Positions 35,631 to 44,599 of a stretch of DNA of 64,000 nucleotides are shown here, piece after piece. The DNA is from Pelomonas cellulosilytica (GTDB lineage Bacteria; Pseudomonadota; Gammaproteobacteria; Burkholderiales; Burkholderiaceae_C). The translations under genes were made by a program, and so were the position numbers. How positions within the stretch are numbered: position 1 is the first letter of the stretch; each line of letters opens with the position of its first letter. The stretch is taken from contig NZ_JAJTWU010000008.1 in assembly GCF_021353265.1 (NCBI RefSeq), forward strand, positions 82,717-146,716, given 5' to 3'. A model generated the notes under the pieces. It made no database searches. It was not told where the DNA came from and saw nothing but the letters and a program-made list of their open reading frames with translations.

Positions 35631-37241
35631 CTAGGCGCCCTTGCGCTGCGGTGCCACCAGCGGCAGCCGGATCAGCATCTGCGTGCCCTGGCCGGGCGAC
35701 GACTTCACCTCGATCTGGCCGCCCAGCACGTTCGTGACGATGCTGTGCACGATGTGCATGCCCAGGCCCGAGCCGCCGGTGCCGAGCTTGGTCGTGAAGA
35801 AAGGGTCGAAGATGCGCCGCCGCACGGACTCGTCCATGCCGCGGCCGTCGTCCGTGACGCTCAGCTCGGCCTCGTTGCTGCCCAGCGCCGCGCAGTGCAC
35901 TGTCACGTGGCCTTGCTCGCGGCCGTCGAAGCCGTGCAACAGTGCGTTCATCAGCAGGTTGGTCAGCACCTGGCCCAGCGCGCCGGGGTAGCTGTTCATC
36001 CTCAAGCCCTGGCACAGGTCGGTGTCGATGACGTAAGGCGTCTTCTTGAAGCTCGGCTCCACCATGACCAGCACGTCCTCCACGACCTTGCCGAGCTCGA
36101 AGTCGCGCCGCAGGTCGGCCGTCTGGTCGATGGCCACCTGCTTGAAATCGCGCACGAGGTCGGCCGCCTTCTGCACGTTGCGCTGCAAGATGTCCTGCGC
36201 GCGCCGCGTGTCGCGCGCCAGCTCCTCCAGCGTGCTGCGGCGCAGCTGCACGGTGCCGGCCAGCAGCGCCTCCAGCTGTCTGTAGCGGTCATCCAGCGTC
36301 GAAACCACCGTCAGCGCATTGCCCAGCGGCGTGTTCAGCTCATGCGCGACGCCGGCCACCAGCCGGCCCAGCGACGCCAGCTTCTCGGACTCGACCAGCT
36401 CGCGCTGCGCCGTCTGCAGCGTCGCGAGCGCCTGCGACAGCTCGGCGTTGCTGGCCGTGAGCTCGGCGGTGCGCTGCGTGACAGTCTCTTCCAAGTTGAG
36501 GTTGTGCTGGCGCAGCGCCTCGAAGGCCGACAGCAGCGCCTGGCGCATGCGTTCCATCGCCATGCCCACGCGGGCGATCTCGTCGGCGCCGCCCACCTGG
36601 AGTGGTTGCTCCAGCCGACCGGCGGCCAGCGCCTCGGCCGCGCCGGTGAGGGCGGTCATCGGCCGCAGCACATAGCGCTGCAGCACCCACAGCATGAGCA
36701 CGAGCGACAGCGTCAGCGTCAGGCCGCTGCGCCACACCGTGCGCCATACCTCGGCCTGCTTGGCCTGCAGCAGCGGGGCCGCGGTCATCGTGACGGTCAG
36801 CTGCGCGATCTCGCGGCCGTCACGCAGGATGGGGCGGCTCTGGCTGAGCGTCAGCGCACCGGTGTCGGCGTCCTGCCGGCGCTCGAAGGACAGGAAGGGA
36901 CTTGTGGCGCCCGGCTCGATGACGCGCACGGCGACGAAGCGCGGATCGTCCACCTGGGCCTTCACCATGGGCTCGGCCAGGTCGGGCGACACCTGCCACA
37001 CCGGTTCGGCCAGCGACAGTGACATGACCTCGGTCGTGCGAGCCAGGTCGCGGCGCAGATCTTCCATCGCCGTGGCGCGCGTCGTCTGGCTGTCGTAGAC
37101 CAGCACGGCCGTCGTCGGCAGCAGCAGGCCCAGCAGCAGGGCCAGCGTGATGGCGAAGGTCAGCGAGTTGCGCTGCCAGCCGATCAGGCGCGGAGCGACC
37201 GAGGGCAGGGCGGCGGTGATCGGGGCATAACGGTCCGGCAT
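35631..37241 (-). CDS. Membrane-bound sensor histidine kinase
   Basis: The 536-residue product has a first membrane segment near residues 26-50 (LTFAITLALLLGLLLPTTAVLVY), a periplasmic domain of about 130 residues, a second segment (LTLTLSLVLMLWVLQ), a HAMP domain (RYVLRPMTALTGAAEALA), a coiled coil and a kinase core. His300 lies in GVAHELNTPLGN; ATPase motifs are NLLMNALLHG, DDGRGM and GTGGSGLGMHIV. No response regulator is adjacent. It is divergent from a periplasmic binding protein, 181 bp apart, which may be its sensory partner. The start at 37241 is chosen because the upstream 110 codons look non-coding; no strong Shine-Dalgarno is seen. Confidence 0.92.
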   Translation of the reverse strand: MPDRYAPITAALPSVAPRLIGWQRNSLTFAITLALLLGLLLPTTAVLVYDSQTTRATAMEDLRRDLARTTEVMSLSLAEPVWQVSPDLAEPMVKAQVDDPRFVAVRVIEPGATSPFLSFERRQDADTGALTLSQSRPILRDGREIAQLTVTMTAAPLLQAKQAEVWRTVWRSGLTLTLSLVLMLWVLQRYVLRPMTALTGAAEALAAGRLEQPLQVGGADEIARVGMAMERMRQALLSAFEALRQHNLNLEETVTQRTAELTASNAELSQALATLQTAQRELVESEKLASLGRLVAGVAHELNTPLGNALTVVSTLDDRYRQLEALLAGTVQLRRSTLEELARDTRRAQDILQRNVQKAADLVRDFKQVAIDQTADLRRDFELGKVVEDVLVMVEPSFKKTPYVIDTDLCQGLRMNSYPGALGQVLTNLLMNALLHGFDGREQGHVTVHCAALGSNEAELSVTDDGRGMDESVRRRIFDPFFTTKLGTGGSGLGMHIVHSIVTNVLGGQIEVKSSPGQGTQMLIRLPLVAPQRKGA

Positions 37242-37422
37242 GGCGGGGCGCTCGAGGCGCGGCAGCCGACCGAGTGTATGGCGCCAAATCCGGTCGGAAT
37301 GCGCAACTGCGGGCCATTGGGGCCGGGTTTTTCCCGGGGGTGAGTGCCTCCTGCAAAGTAGGGGGCTGGCCCCAAAATCCGCCGCCGGGCTGCGCCGAGC
37401 CGGCGTCGTTGAGGAGAAAAAA

Positions 37423-38535
37423 TTGAATCGTTGGGTCCGCGTGGCAGCCGCGATGGCTGCCTGCATCGGGATGAGCGGCGCTTCAGCGCAGAGCACTTTG
37501 CGCATCGGCATGGTCGCCGGGTTCACGGGACCGGTGGCCGGCATCGTGCAGGAGAGTGCGGAGGGCGCCAAGCTCTACTTCGATTCGGTCAATGCCCAGG
37601 GGGGCATCAAGGGCCAGAACATCGAGCTCGTCACGGCCGATGACAGGTACAACGACGCGGCAGCCGTGGCCCAGGCCAAGGCGCTGGCGGGACAGGGCGT
37701 CATCGCGCTGATGCTCAGCCGCGGCACGGGACCGACAGAGGCGATGCTGCCGGTCCTCAAGGAGAACAAGCTCGCGCTCGTCGCCCCGGCCACGGGCGCG
37801 ATGGACCTGCGCGAGCCGGTGCAGCCCTATGTCTTCCATCTGCGCGCCAGCTACCAGAAAGAGGCCGAGCGCGCGGTCAAGCACCTGGCGGGCATCGGCG
37901 TCAAGCGCATCACCATCGTGCAGGTCAACGATCCGTTCGGCAACGACGCCGGCAAGGGCGCCATCAAGGGCCTGGATGACATCAAGCTTCGAGCGATGTC
38001 CAACCTGCGCTTCGACCGCAACAAGCCCGAGCTGGCGCCGACGATGCAGGCCATCGCCAAGGCCGGCATCGAGGCCGTCGTGCTGATCGGCCCCGGCTAC
38101 GCCGTCGTCGAAGGCGTGAAGGCGTTGCGGGAAGCCGACTCGACGGCGCATATCGCCACGCTGTCCAACAACGCGTCCACTGAATTCGTCAAGGAACTGG
38201 GCAAGGATGCCCGCGGCGTCATCGTGACGCAGCTCTTCCCGTACGAGCGTTCGACGGCTAACCTGATGGTGCGAGAGGCCCTGCTGGCCGCGAAGGCCGC
38301 GGGCCGCAACGAGCTGACGCCCGCCCATCTGGAAGGGTATGCCGCGGCCAAGCTGGTCGTGGAGACCCTCAAGCGCGCCGGCAAGGACATCAGCCGCGAG
38401 AGCTTCCTGAAGGCGCTGGACGGCGCGCGGTTCGACCTCGGCGGCCTGCAGGTGCACTACACCGACAAGGACCACAACGGCCTGGACTTCACCGACGTGT
38501 CCATCGTGGGTGAGGATGGAAAATTCAGGCGGTGA
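37423..38535 (+). CDS. Orphan periplasmic binding protein (LivK/Peripla_BP_6 type)
   Basis: The 370-residue product starts at a TTG with an excellent GAGGAG six bases upstream. A signal peptide (NRWVRVAAAMAACIGMSGASAQS) is followed by LRIGMVAGFTGPVAGIVQESAEGAKLYFDSVNAQGGIKGQ and VQVNDPFGNDAGKGAIKG, the branched-chain-amino-acid receptor fold. No permease or ATPase genes are adjacent. The divergent gene is a histidine kinase, so a sensory role is possible. The ligand is unknown. Confidence 0.92.
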   Translation: MNRWVRVAAAMAACIGMSGASAQSTLRIGMVAGFTGPVAGIVQESAEGAKLYFDSVNAQGGIKGQNIELVTADDRYNDAAAVAQAKALAGQGVIALMLSRGTGPTEAMLPVLKENKLALVAPATGAMDLREPVQPYVFHLRASYQKEAERAVKHLAGIGVKRITIVQVNDPFGNDAGKGAIKGLDDIKLRAMSNLRFDRNKPELAPTMQAIAKAGIEAVVLIGPGYAVVEGVKALREADSTAHIATLSNNASTEFVKELGKDARGVIVTQLFPYERSTANLMVREALLAAKAAGRNELTPAHLEGYAAAKLVVETLKRAGKDISRESFLKALDGARFDLGGLQVHYTDKDHNGLDFTDVSIVGEDGKFRR

Positions 38536-38550
38536 TTAGCCCACGCCGTA

Positions 38551-38578
38551 CCGGCTTCGCCGGCCCCCTCAAGGGGGC
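38551..38578. terminator. Two hairpins after the binding-protein gene
   Basis: CCGGC-TTC-GCCGG (38551-38563) and GCCCCC-TCAA-GGGGGC (38563-38578) stand 15 bp after the stop codon. There is no T run, so termination is only suggested. Similar CCCCCTCAAGGGGG blocks are common between genes in Burkholderiales. Confidence 0.5.
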
Positions 38579-38622
38579 GAACCTAGCGCGCCGGCGGAGC
38601 CGGACCCGCAGGTTCCGCGCGA

Positions 38623-38652
38623 TGATGCAGCCGCCCTTCGGGGACTGCATCA
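38623..38652. repeat. Long inverted repeat overlapping the next ribosome binding site
   Basis: TGATGCAG pairs perfectly with CTGCATCA across 14 bases that can themselves form CCC-TTC-GGG. The right arm ends at the AGGAGG Shine-Dalgarno (38652-38657) of the following SDR gene. It could be an interspersed repetitive element or a regulatory hairpin. Confidence 0.6.
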
Positions 38653-38665
38653 GGAGGTTGGCGAC

Positions 38666-39454
38666 ATGGATCTGGGTTTGAAGGGGCGCTGGGCGCTGGT
38701 GTGCGCAGCCAGCAAAGGCCTGGGGCGCGGTTGCGCCGAGGCGCTGGTGGGGGAGGGCGTCAACGTCGTCATCACGGCGCGTGGCGAAGCGGACTTGCAG
38801 GTCACGGCCGAAGCGTTGCGTATGCTCAATGCTGCCGCCGAGGTGCGTGCCGTGGCGGGCGACATCGCCACTGAAGCCGGGCGTGCCGCCGCACTCGCTG
38901 CGTGCCCGCAGGTCGACATCCTCGTCAACAACGCCGGTGGTCCACCGCCCGGCGATTTCCGCGACTGGGGTCGCGAGCAGTGGCTGGCCGCCGTGGAGGC
39001 CAACATGCTGGCCCCCATCGAGCTGATGAAGGCCACCGTCGACGCGATGGCGGAGAGGGGGTTCGGCCGCGTCGTCAACATCACGTCCGGCGCGGTCAAG
39101 GCACCGATCGATACGCTGGGCCTGTCCAACGGTGCGCGTTCGGGCCTGACGGGCTTCGTCGCCGGGCTTGCCCGCCAGCCGCGGCTCGCCGGCGCCAACG
39201 TGACGATCAACAACCTGCTGCCCGGGGCCTTCGACACGGACCGGCTGCGCAGCAACTTCAGCGCTGCGGCTGCCAAGGCCGGAGTGCCTGTGGACGAGCT
39301 GGCGGCCCGGCGCCGTGCGGCCATCCCTGCGCAGCGCTTCGGCACGGCGGCCGAGTTCGGCGCCGTCTGCGCCATGCTGTGCAGCGTGCACGCGGGCTAC
39401 CTGACCGGGCAGAACGTCCTGCTCGACGGCGGCAGCTACCCTGGCACGTTCTGA
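38666..39454 (+). CDS. SDR-family protein lacking the usual Tyr-x-x-x-Lys
   Basis: The 262-residue product has an SDR cofactor-binding start (WALVCAASKGLGRG, in place of TGxxxGxG), VDILVNNAGGPPPGDF, and a FabG-like C-terminus (LTGQNVLLDGGSYPGTF). The catalytic Ser is present in NITSGAVKAP, but the position of Tyr-x-x-x-Lys reads LSNGARSG. Other FabG-like proteins annotated as 3-oxoacyl-ACP reductase share this loss, and their activity is unclear. AGGAGG precedes the ATG by eight bases. Its stop overlaps the next start. Confidence 0.9.
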   Translation: MDLGLKGRWALVCAASKGLGRGCAEALVGEGVNVVITARGEADLQVTAEALRMLNAAAEVRAVAGDIATEAGRAAALAACPQVDILVNNAGGPPPGDFRDWGREQWLAAVEANMLAPIELMKATVDAMAERGFGRVVNITSGAVKAPIDTLGLSNGARSGLTGFVAGLARQPRLAGANVTINNLLPGAFDTDRLRSNFSAAAAKAGVPVDELAARRRAAIPAQRFGTAAEFGAVCAMLCSVHAGYLTGQNVLLDGGSYPGTF

Positions 39455-41835
39455 TGGCGCGGCGCGCGACCTGGGTCTGGCTCAGGCGGGGGCTGGTCGC
39501 GCTGCTGGCGATCGCGCTGCTGCTGGCGCTGGTGGTGTGGCTGCTGCTGCGGGCTAGCCTCGCGCAGCTCGACGGTGAGCACACCGTGCCCATGCTGTCC
39601 GCGCCGGTGGACGTGCAGCGCGACGAGCGCGGCTACGTCAGTGTCTTGGCCGAGAGCCGCACGGACGTCGCCCGGGCGCTGGGCTTCGTCCATGCGCAGG
39701 AGCGCTTCTTCCAAATGGACCTGATGCGCCGCAATGCCGCGGGCGAGCTGTCGGCCCTGGTCGGCGCGATGGCGCTGCCGCTGGACCGCGCGCGGCGCGT
39801 GCACCGCTTCCGCCACCGCGCCGTCGCGGCGCTTGCGGCGCTGCCGCGCGACGAGCGCGAACTGCTGGACGCGTACACCGCCGGTGTCAACGCCGGCCTG
39901 GCCGCGCTGGGAGCGCGTCCGCCGGAGTACCTGCTGCTGCGCCAGCGCCCGTTGCCCTGGGCAGAGGAGGACAGCCTGCTCGTCGCCTACGGCATGTACC
40001 TGGACCTCCAGTCCGCCCAGGGGCGCGACGACCTGGCCATGGGTGTGCTGCACGACGCAGTGCCTGCCGACTGGTATGCCTTTTTGAGTCAGCACAGTGC
40101 CGACTGGCAGGCCGCGCTGGACGACAGCCGCGTGGCTGCCGTGCCGGTGCCTGCCGGGCCGATGCCGGCCGCGCTGCGCAGCACGAAGACGGCGTGCAGC
40201 GACTGTCGCCTGCAGGATGCCCGCGACCTCGGCAGCAACAACTTCGCCGTCGCCGCGGCCCATGGTGCCGAGGGCCGGGCGCTGCTGGCCGACGACATGC
40301 ACCTGGGCCTGAGGTCCCCGGGTACCTGGTTCAAGGCGCGCATGGTCTGGAAGGATGGCGCCGGCGGGCACGACATCGCCGGGGTCACACTGCCAGGCGC
40401 ACCGCTGCTCGTCGTCGGCAGCAACGGCCGAGTGGCGTGGGGCTTCACGAACACGACATCGGACTGGGCCGATGTCGTCACGCTGCAGCTCGATGCCGCC
40501 GGCACGCACTACCGGTCCGGCGGCGTGGACAAGCCGTTGCGGCGCAGCGTGGAGCGCATCGAGGTGGCCGGCGGCGAGGCCGTGGAGCAGGTGGTGCGTG
40601 ACAGCGAATGGGGGCCCGTGCTAGACCTGCCCTCCCCGCCGTCTCAGGCCTATGCGCTGCGCTGGGTGGCGCACGACCCCGAGGGCATGAACCTGCGGCT
40701 GTTCCACATGGAGACGGCCGGCAGCGTCGACGACGCGGTGCAGCGCGTCGCTGGCGCCGGCATGCCCGCGCAGAACCTGCTGGTGGCAGACGCGTCGGGC
40801 CGCATCGCCTGGACAATCATCGGCGCCATTCCGCGCCGCGTCGGGCTGGCCGACGCGGGCGACATGGACCGGCCGCAGGACTGGAGCGACGGCCGGCCGC
40901 GCTGGCAGGGCTATCTGTCGCCCGCCGAGCAGCCGCGCGTTGTCGACCCGGCGGACGGCCGGCTGTGGACGGCCAATGCCCGAATGGTCGGCGGCGAAGC
41001 CATGAAGCTGCTCGGCAACGGCGGCTGGGACCTCGGCGCCCGCGCGATGCAGATCCGCGACGACCTGCGCGCGCAGCAACGCTTCGACGAAGCCAGCCTG
41101 CACGCCATCCAGCTGGATCACCGCGCGCTGCTGCTGCAGCGGTGGCGCCGGCTGCTGCTCGATCAGGTGCTGACGCCCGAGTTCGTCACCGCCAACGGCC
41201 TGGCGGACTACCGCGCCGAGGTGGTGCGCAGTGCGGACGCCGCCCGGCCCGACGCCGTCGGCTACCTGCTCGTGCGGAGTTTCCGCGAGCAGGCACTGCA
41301 GTCGATCCTTGCGCCGCTGGCCGCGCTGATGGAGGTGCATGGGCTGAAGCTGCACGACCTGAAGATCGTGCCTGAGACGCCCGGCTGGGCGCTGATCCAG
41401 GCCGCCCGCCCCGACACGTTGCCCGGCGGTCATGCCAGCTGGCAGGCGCTGCTGCAGCGGGCCGTGCTGGACAGCCGCCGCGTCATCGTCGAGCGACACG
41501 GCCGGCTGGCCTCCTGGGGCCAGGACAACCCGACGAACATGCGCCACCCCTTGAGCCCGGCCGTGCCGGTGCTGGCCGGCTGGCTCGACCAGGCATCGCA
41601 AGGCATGGCCGGCGACAGCCACATGCCGCGCGTGCACAACCACGGCCATGGCCAGAGCGAACGCATGGTCGTCTCGCCGGGGCACGAAGAACTCGGCATC
41701 CTCGTCATCCCCGGTGGCCAAAGCGGCCACCCGATGTCACCCTTCTACCGCAGCGACCACGCGGCCTGGCTGGCCGGCGAGCCGCTGCCTTTCCTGCCCG
41801 GCCCGGCGCAGCACCGTCTCGTGCTGCGACCCTGA
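39454..41835 (+). CDS. Penicillin-acylase-family (Ntn) hydrolase
   Basis: The 793-residue product has an N-terminal membrane segment (LVALLAIALLLALVVWLLL) and the alpha-chain motif RDERGYVSVLAESRTDVARALGFVHAQERFFQMDL. A linker precedes the N-nucleophile Ser261 in DLGSNNFAVA, where autocatalytic cleavage should free the beta chain. GVTLPGAPLLVVGSNGRVAWGFTNT follows. Family members hydrolyse amides such as acyl-homoserine lactones, penicillins or aculeacin. The substrate here is unknown, though quorum-signal acylase activity is a reasonable guess. The start overlaps the SDR stop by one base. Confidence 0.92.
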   Translation: MARRATWVWLRRGLVALLAIALLLALVVWLLLRASLAQLDGEHTVPMLSAPVDVQRDERGYVSVLAESRTDVARALGFVHAQERFFQMDLMRRNAAGELSALVGAMALPLDRARRVHRFRHRAVAALAALPRDERELLDAYTAGVNAGLAALGARPPEYLLLRQRPLPWAEEDSLLVAYGMYLDLQSAQGRDDLAMGVLHDAVPADWYAFLSQHSADWQAALDDSRVAAVPVPAGPMPAALRSTKTACSDCRLQDARDLGSNNFAVAAAHGAEGRALLADDMHLGLRSPGTWFKARMVWKDGAGGHDIAGVTLPGAPLLVVGSNGRVAWGFTNTTSDWADVVTLQLDAAGTHYRSGGVDKPLRRSVERIEVAGGEAVEQVVRDSEWGPVLDLPSPPSQAYALRWVAHDPEGMNLRLFHMETAGSVDDAVQRVAGAGMPAQNLLVADASGRIAWTIIGAIPRRVGLADAGDMDRPQDWSDGRPRWQGYLSPAEQPRVVDPADGRLWTANARMVGGEAMKLLGNGGWDLGARAMQIRDDLRAQQRFDEASLHAIQLDHRALLLQRWRRLLLDQVLTPEFVTANGLADYRAEVVRSADAARPDAVGYLLVRSFREQALQSILAPLAALMEVHGLKLHDLKIVPETPGWALIQAARPDTLPGGHASWQALLQRAVLDSRRVIVERHGRLASWGQDNPTNMRHPLSPAVPVLAGWLDQASQGMAGDSHMPRVHNHGHGQSERMVVSPGHEELGILVIPGGQSGHPMSPFYRSDHAAWLAGEPLPFLPGPAQHRLVLRP

Positions 41836-41919
41836 TCCAGGCGACACCGCTCAGGCGGGTTGCCGATGCGACCTGCCATCTGCGCTCGGCACAATGCCGG
41901 GTTTTCCGGAGGACCGTGA

Positions 41920-42864
41920 ATGAACAAGACCCTGTACGCCCTGATGCTCGCCGGCCTCGCGACGGCCACCGCCCACGCCGAAGACGCGGGCTCTACCGTC
42001 GAGAAGTGCCCCAAGAAGCTGGGCGTCATCGCTGTGGCCGAGCCGCAGTACGGCTGGAACCACCTGTCGCAGTACGGCCTCGGCTCGCCCGCGTCGCTGC
42101 TGCGCATGATGATCCAGCAATCCGGCTGCTTCGACGTCGTCGAGCGTGGCGTGGCCATGCAGAACCTGCAGCAGGAGCGCTCGCTGGCCGCCGCCGGCGA
42201 GATGCGTCAGGAGTCCAACGTCGGCAAAGGCCAGATGCAGGCCGCTGACTTCGTCATGACGCCCAATGTGCAGGTCGGCGCCAACACCAGCGGCGGCCTG
42301 GGTGGCTTCCTCGGCGGCAAGCTGGGCATCGTCGGCGCTATCGCCGGCGGCCTGAAGTTCAAGGACGCCTCCACCAGCCTTCTGATCGCCGACGTGCGCT
42401 CCAGCATCCAGGTGGCCGCGGCCGAGGGCAAGGCCAGCAAGACCGATTTCTCCATCGGCGGCTGGGGCTTCGGGGGCGGTGCCGTCGGCGGAATGGGTGG
42501 CTACACGAGCACGGCCGAAGGCAAGCTGATCGCCGCCAGCTTCCTCGACAACTACAACAAGATCGTGCTGACCATCCGCGACCAGCCTAGCCTCATCCGC
42601 ACCGGCAGCGCCTCGGGCGACGCCAATGCGGCCGGCTCCACGCAGGCCGGTGCGCCGATCAATGCCGGCCAGATGCTGGCGCCCAAGATCGCCAACGTGA
42701 AGGCCTATGCATCGCCGTCCAAGGACTCCAAGGTGGTCGCCACGCTGAACCGCAGCGATGAGCTGGTGGCTACCGGCGAGGTGAAGGACGGCTTCGTCAA
42801 GGTGGATGCGGCCAACTTCAGCGGCTGGGTGCAGCGCACGCTGGTCAACGCCGTCGGCAATTGA
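41920..42864 (+). CDS. CsgG/HfaB-like protein with C-terminal SH3-like domain
   Basis: The 314-residue product has a signal peptide ending AHA, without a lipobox Cys. Residues about 30-235 resemble Csg[13 protein letters not shown]…, [20 protein letters not shown], then [17 protein letters not shown] and [20 protein letters not shown] linker leads to a bacterial SH3-like domain ([25 protein letters not shown]…GWVQRTLV). CsgG forms the outer-membrane curli secretion channel, but no curli subunits are nearby and the lipid anchor is absent, so the role is open. GGAGG nine bases upstream fixes the start. Its stop overlaps the following SDR start. Confidence 0.83.
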   Translation: MNKTLYALMLAGLATATAHAEDAGSTVEKCPKKLGVIAVAEPQYGWNHLSQYGLGSPASLLRMMIQQSGCFDVVERGVAMQNLQQERSLAAAGEMRQESNVGKGQMQAADFVMTPNVQVGANTSGGLGGFLGGKLGIVGAIAGGLKFKDASTSLLIADVRSSIQVAAAEGKASKTDFSIGGWGFGGGAVGGMGGYTSTAEGKLIAASFLDNYNKIVLTIRDQPSLIRTGSASGDANAAGSTQAGAPINAGQMLAPKIANVKAYASPSKDSKVVATLNRSDELVATGEVKDGFVKVDAANFSGWVQRTLVNAVGN

Positions 42865-43592
42865 TGATGAAGGTCGCGCTGGTCACGGGCGCGGGCTCCG
42901 GCATCGGTCGGGCCGTGGCGCGGGCGCTGGCGGCCGACGGCTGGACGCTCGCGCTGATGGGCCGCCGCGAGGCGCCGCTGCGCGAGACGCTGGAGGACGC
43001 TCTGCACCTGTCCGCCGACGTGGCCGACGAGGCCGAGGTGGAGACGGCGTTCACGGTGCTGAAGGCCCGTTTCGGCCGGCTGGACCTGCTGTTCAACAAC
43101 GCCGGCATCAGCGCGCCGGCCGTGCCCATCGACGAGCTGACGCCGGCCCAGTGGCGGGCCGTCGTCGACACCAACCTGACCGGCAGCTTCCTGTGCGCCC
43201 GCGCGGCCTTCGCGCTGATGAAGGCGCAGTTGCCGCGCGGCGGCCGCATCATCAACAACGGTTCCATCTCGGCCCACGCCCCGCGGCCGTTCTCGGCGCC
43301 GTACACGGCTACCAAGCATGCGATCACGGGCTTGACCAAGTCGTTGAGCCTGGACGGTCGCGCCTTCGACATCGCGGCCGGCCAGATCGACATCGGCAAT
43401 GCTGCCACCGACATGACCGACAGGATGACGCGCGGCGTGCCGCAGGCCAATGGCACGACGGCCGTGGAGCCGCGCATGGACGTGGATGACGTGGCACGCG
43501 CCGTCGTCTACATGGCCGGCCTGCCGCTGTCGGCCAACGTGCTGAACATGACGGTGATGGCTTCTGCCATGCCTTTTGTCGGCCGCGGCTGA
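42864..43592 (+). CDS. SDR-family oxidoreductase
   Basis: The 242-residue product is a complete classical [24 protein letters not shown], catalytic Ser in [10 protein letters not shown] and YTATK. The start at 42864 overlaps the CsgG-like stop as TGATG; an ATG one codon later is an alternative. The substrate is unknown. Overlap suggests cotranscription with the CsgG-like gene, though no common pathway is evident. Confidence 0.92.
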   Translation: MMKVALVTGAGSGIGRAVARALAADGWTLALMGRREAPLRETLEDALHLSADVADEAEVETAFTVLKARFGRLDLLFNNAGISAPAVPIDELTPAQWRAVVDTNLTGSFLCARAAFALMKAQLPRGGRIINNGSISAHAPRPFSAPYTATKHAITGLTKSLSLDGRAFDIAAGQIDIGNAATDMTDRMTRGVPQANGTTAVEPRMDVDDVARAVVYMAGLPLSANVLNMTVMASAMPFVGRG

Positions 43593-43611
43593 ACGGTCGC
43601 AAAATCAGGCC

Positions 43612-43896
43612 ATGGGTCTGATCCGTTTTTTGCTCCGCGTCGTCATCCTCATCGCCGGGGCGCTGCTCGGCCTGGGCTTGTTCCTGTTCGCCATCGTCAC
43701 GTTCATGGTGCTCGTGGTGGCGAGTCTGCTGACAGGGCGCAAGCCCAACCTGCAGTTCCGCATGAACCGCAATCCGTGGGCGCAGCGCCGTCCGCCGTCC
43801 GCCGCGGCGGAAGATGTCGTCGACATCGAGGTGCGCGAGGTCAAGGACCCGGCGCCGCTGCCCTTGGAGTCACCGCTCCAGCCGCCCCGCCGTTGA
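43612..43896 (+). CDS. Small membrane protein, unknown function
   Basis: The 94-residue product starts MGLIRFLLRVVILIAG and has one long or two short hydrophobic segments up to about residue 40, then a basic and Pro-rich tail. The start at 43612 puts the hydrophobic segment at the N-terminus. It overlaps the convergent DUF3047 gene by 56 bases. I do not recognise a family. Confidence 0.65.
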   Translation: MGLIRFLLRVVILIAGALLGLGLFLFAIVTFMVLVVASLLTGRKPNLQFRMNRNPWAQRRPPSAAAEDVVDIEVREVKDPAPLPLESPLQPPRR

Positions 43897-44599
43897 CGGC
43901 GGCGGGCTTTGACACTTCCACCGCGCCGTACCAGGTCCGGGCCGACGCGCCGTTGTTGTCGCTGTCGGTCATGACGGCCATCGTCACCAGCGGCCCGGGC
44001 TCCTCGCCGAAGGCCAGCCTGAAGTCGGCGGCCAGGTCGCGTTTGTGGTCGCGCCAGCGGTGCAGGCCGGCGGGGCCGGAGTCCACGACGATCTTGCGGA
44101 TGCGATCGCTGCGCGGGTTGATGACGACGGTGCCTACCGGCAGCTGGCTGTCCCACACGTACATCAGCGTCGCGTAGGGTGGCTGCTCGCCGGTCAGTGC
44201 CTGGGCCAGCTCGAACTTCATACGCGTCTTCAACGGCAGCTTGTCCACGTCGCCGCCGAAACCGAAGATGACGCGCGCGATGGCGTCCTCATGGTCGATC
44301 TCCGAGACGTTGGCGCCCGGGATGAGGTTCTGCGCCCACCACGAGAAGCTGACCTCGCCGACGTTCAGCATCGACGGCTGCAGGCGCTTGCGCCAGAGGC
44401 TGGCGGAATGGTCGGCACTGGCCTCCAGCGCCACGCGGCCATCCTTCTCGGTCCAACGGTAGACCGTGGCTTTCTTGCCGGGCAGGCCCAGCGGCTGCCA
44501 GTCGCCCGCGGCGGCGGGCGGCGGCGTGTCAGGCGCGGGGGGCGTCGCGCAGGCCGCGAGCAGGGCGGCGGCAAACAGGGGCAGGAGAGCGGGTTTCAC
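43841..44599 (-). CDS. DUF3047 lipoprotein
   Basis: The 252-residue product has a lipoprotein signal (LLPLFAAALLAACATPP, lipobox LAAC) and a DUF3047 domain with FSWWAQNLIPGANV, DHEDAIARVIFGFGG and YATLMYVWDSQLPVGTVV. Function is unknown; it should be periplasmic and membrane-anchored. It is last of a four-gene operon and overlaps rsgA by four bases. The 3' end overlaps the convergent small membrane protein gene. Confidence 0.88.
   Translation of the reverse strand: MKPALLPLFAAALLAACATPPAPDTPPPAAAGDWQPLGLPGKKATVYRWTEKDGRVALEASADHSASLWRKRLQPSMLNVGEVSFSWWAQNLIPGANVSEIDHEDAIARVIFGFGGDVDKLPLKTRMKFELAQALTGEQPPYATLMYVWDSQLPVGTVVINPRSDRIRKIVVDSGPAGLHRWRDHKRDLAADFRLAFGEEPGPLVTMAVMTDSDNNGASARTWYGAVEVSKPAAVNGGAAGAVTPRAAAPGP

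Noticed and set aside
35631-38535. Complete ABC transporter operon around the binding protein
   Set aside because: No permease or ATP-binding protein genes lie on either side. Only the binding protein is present.
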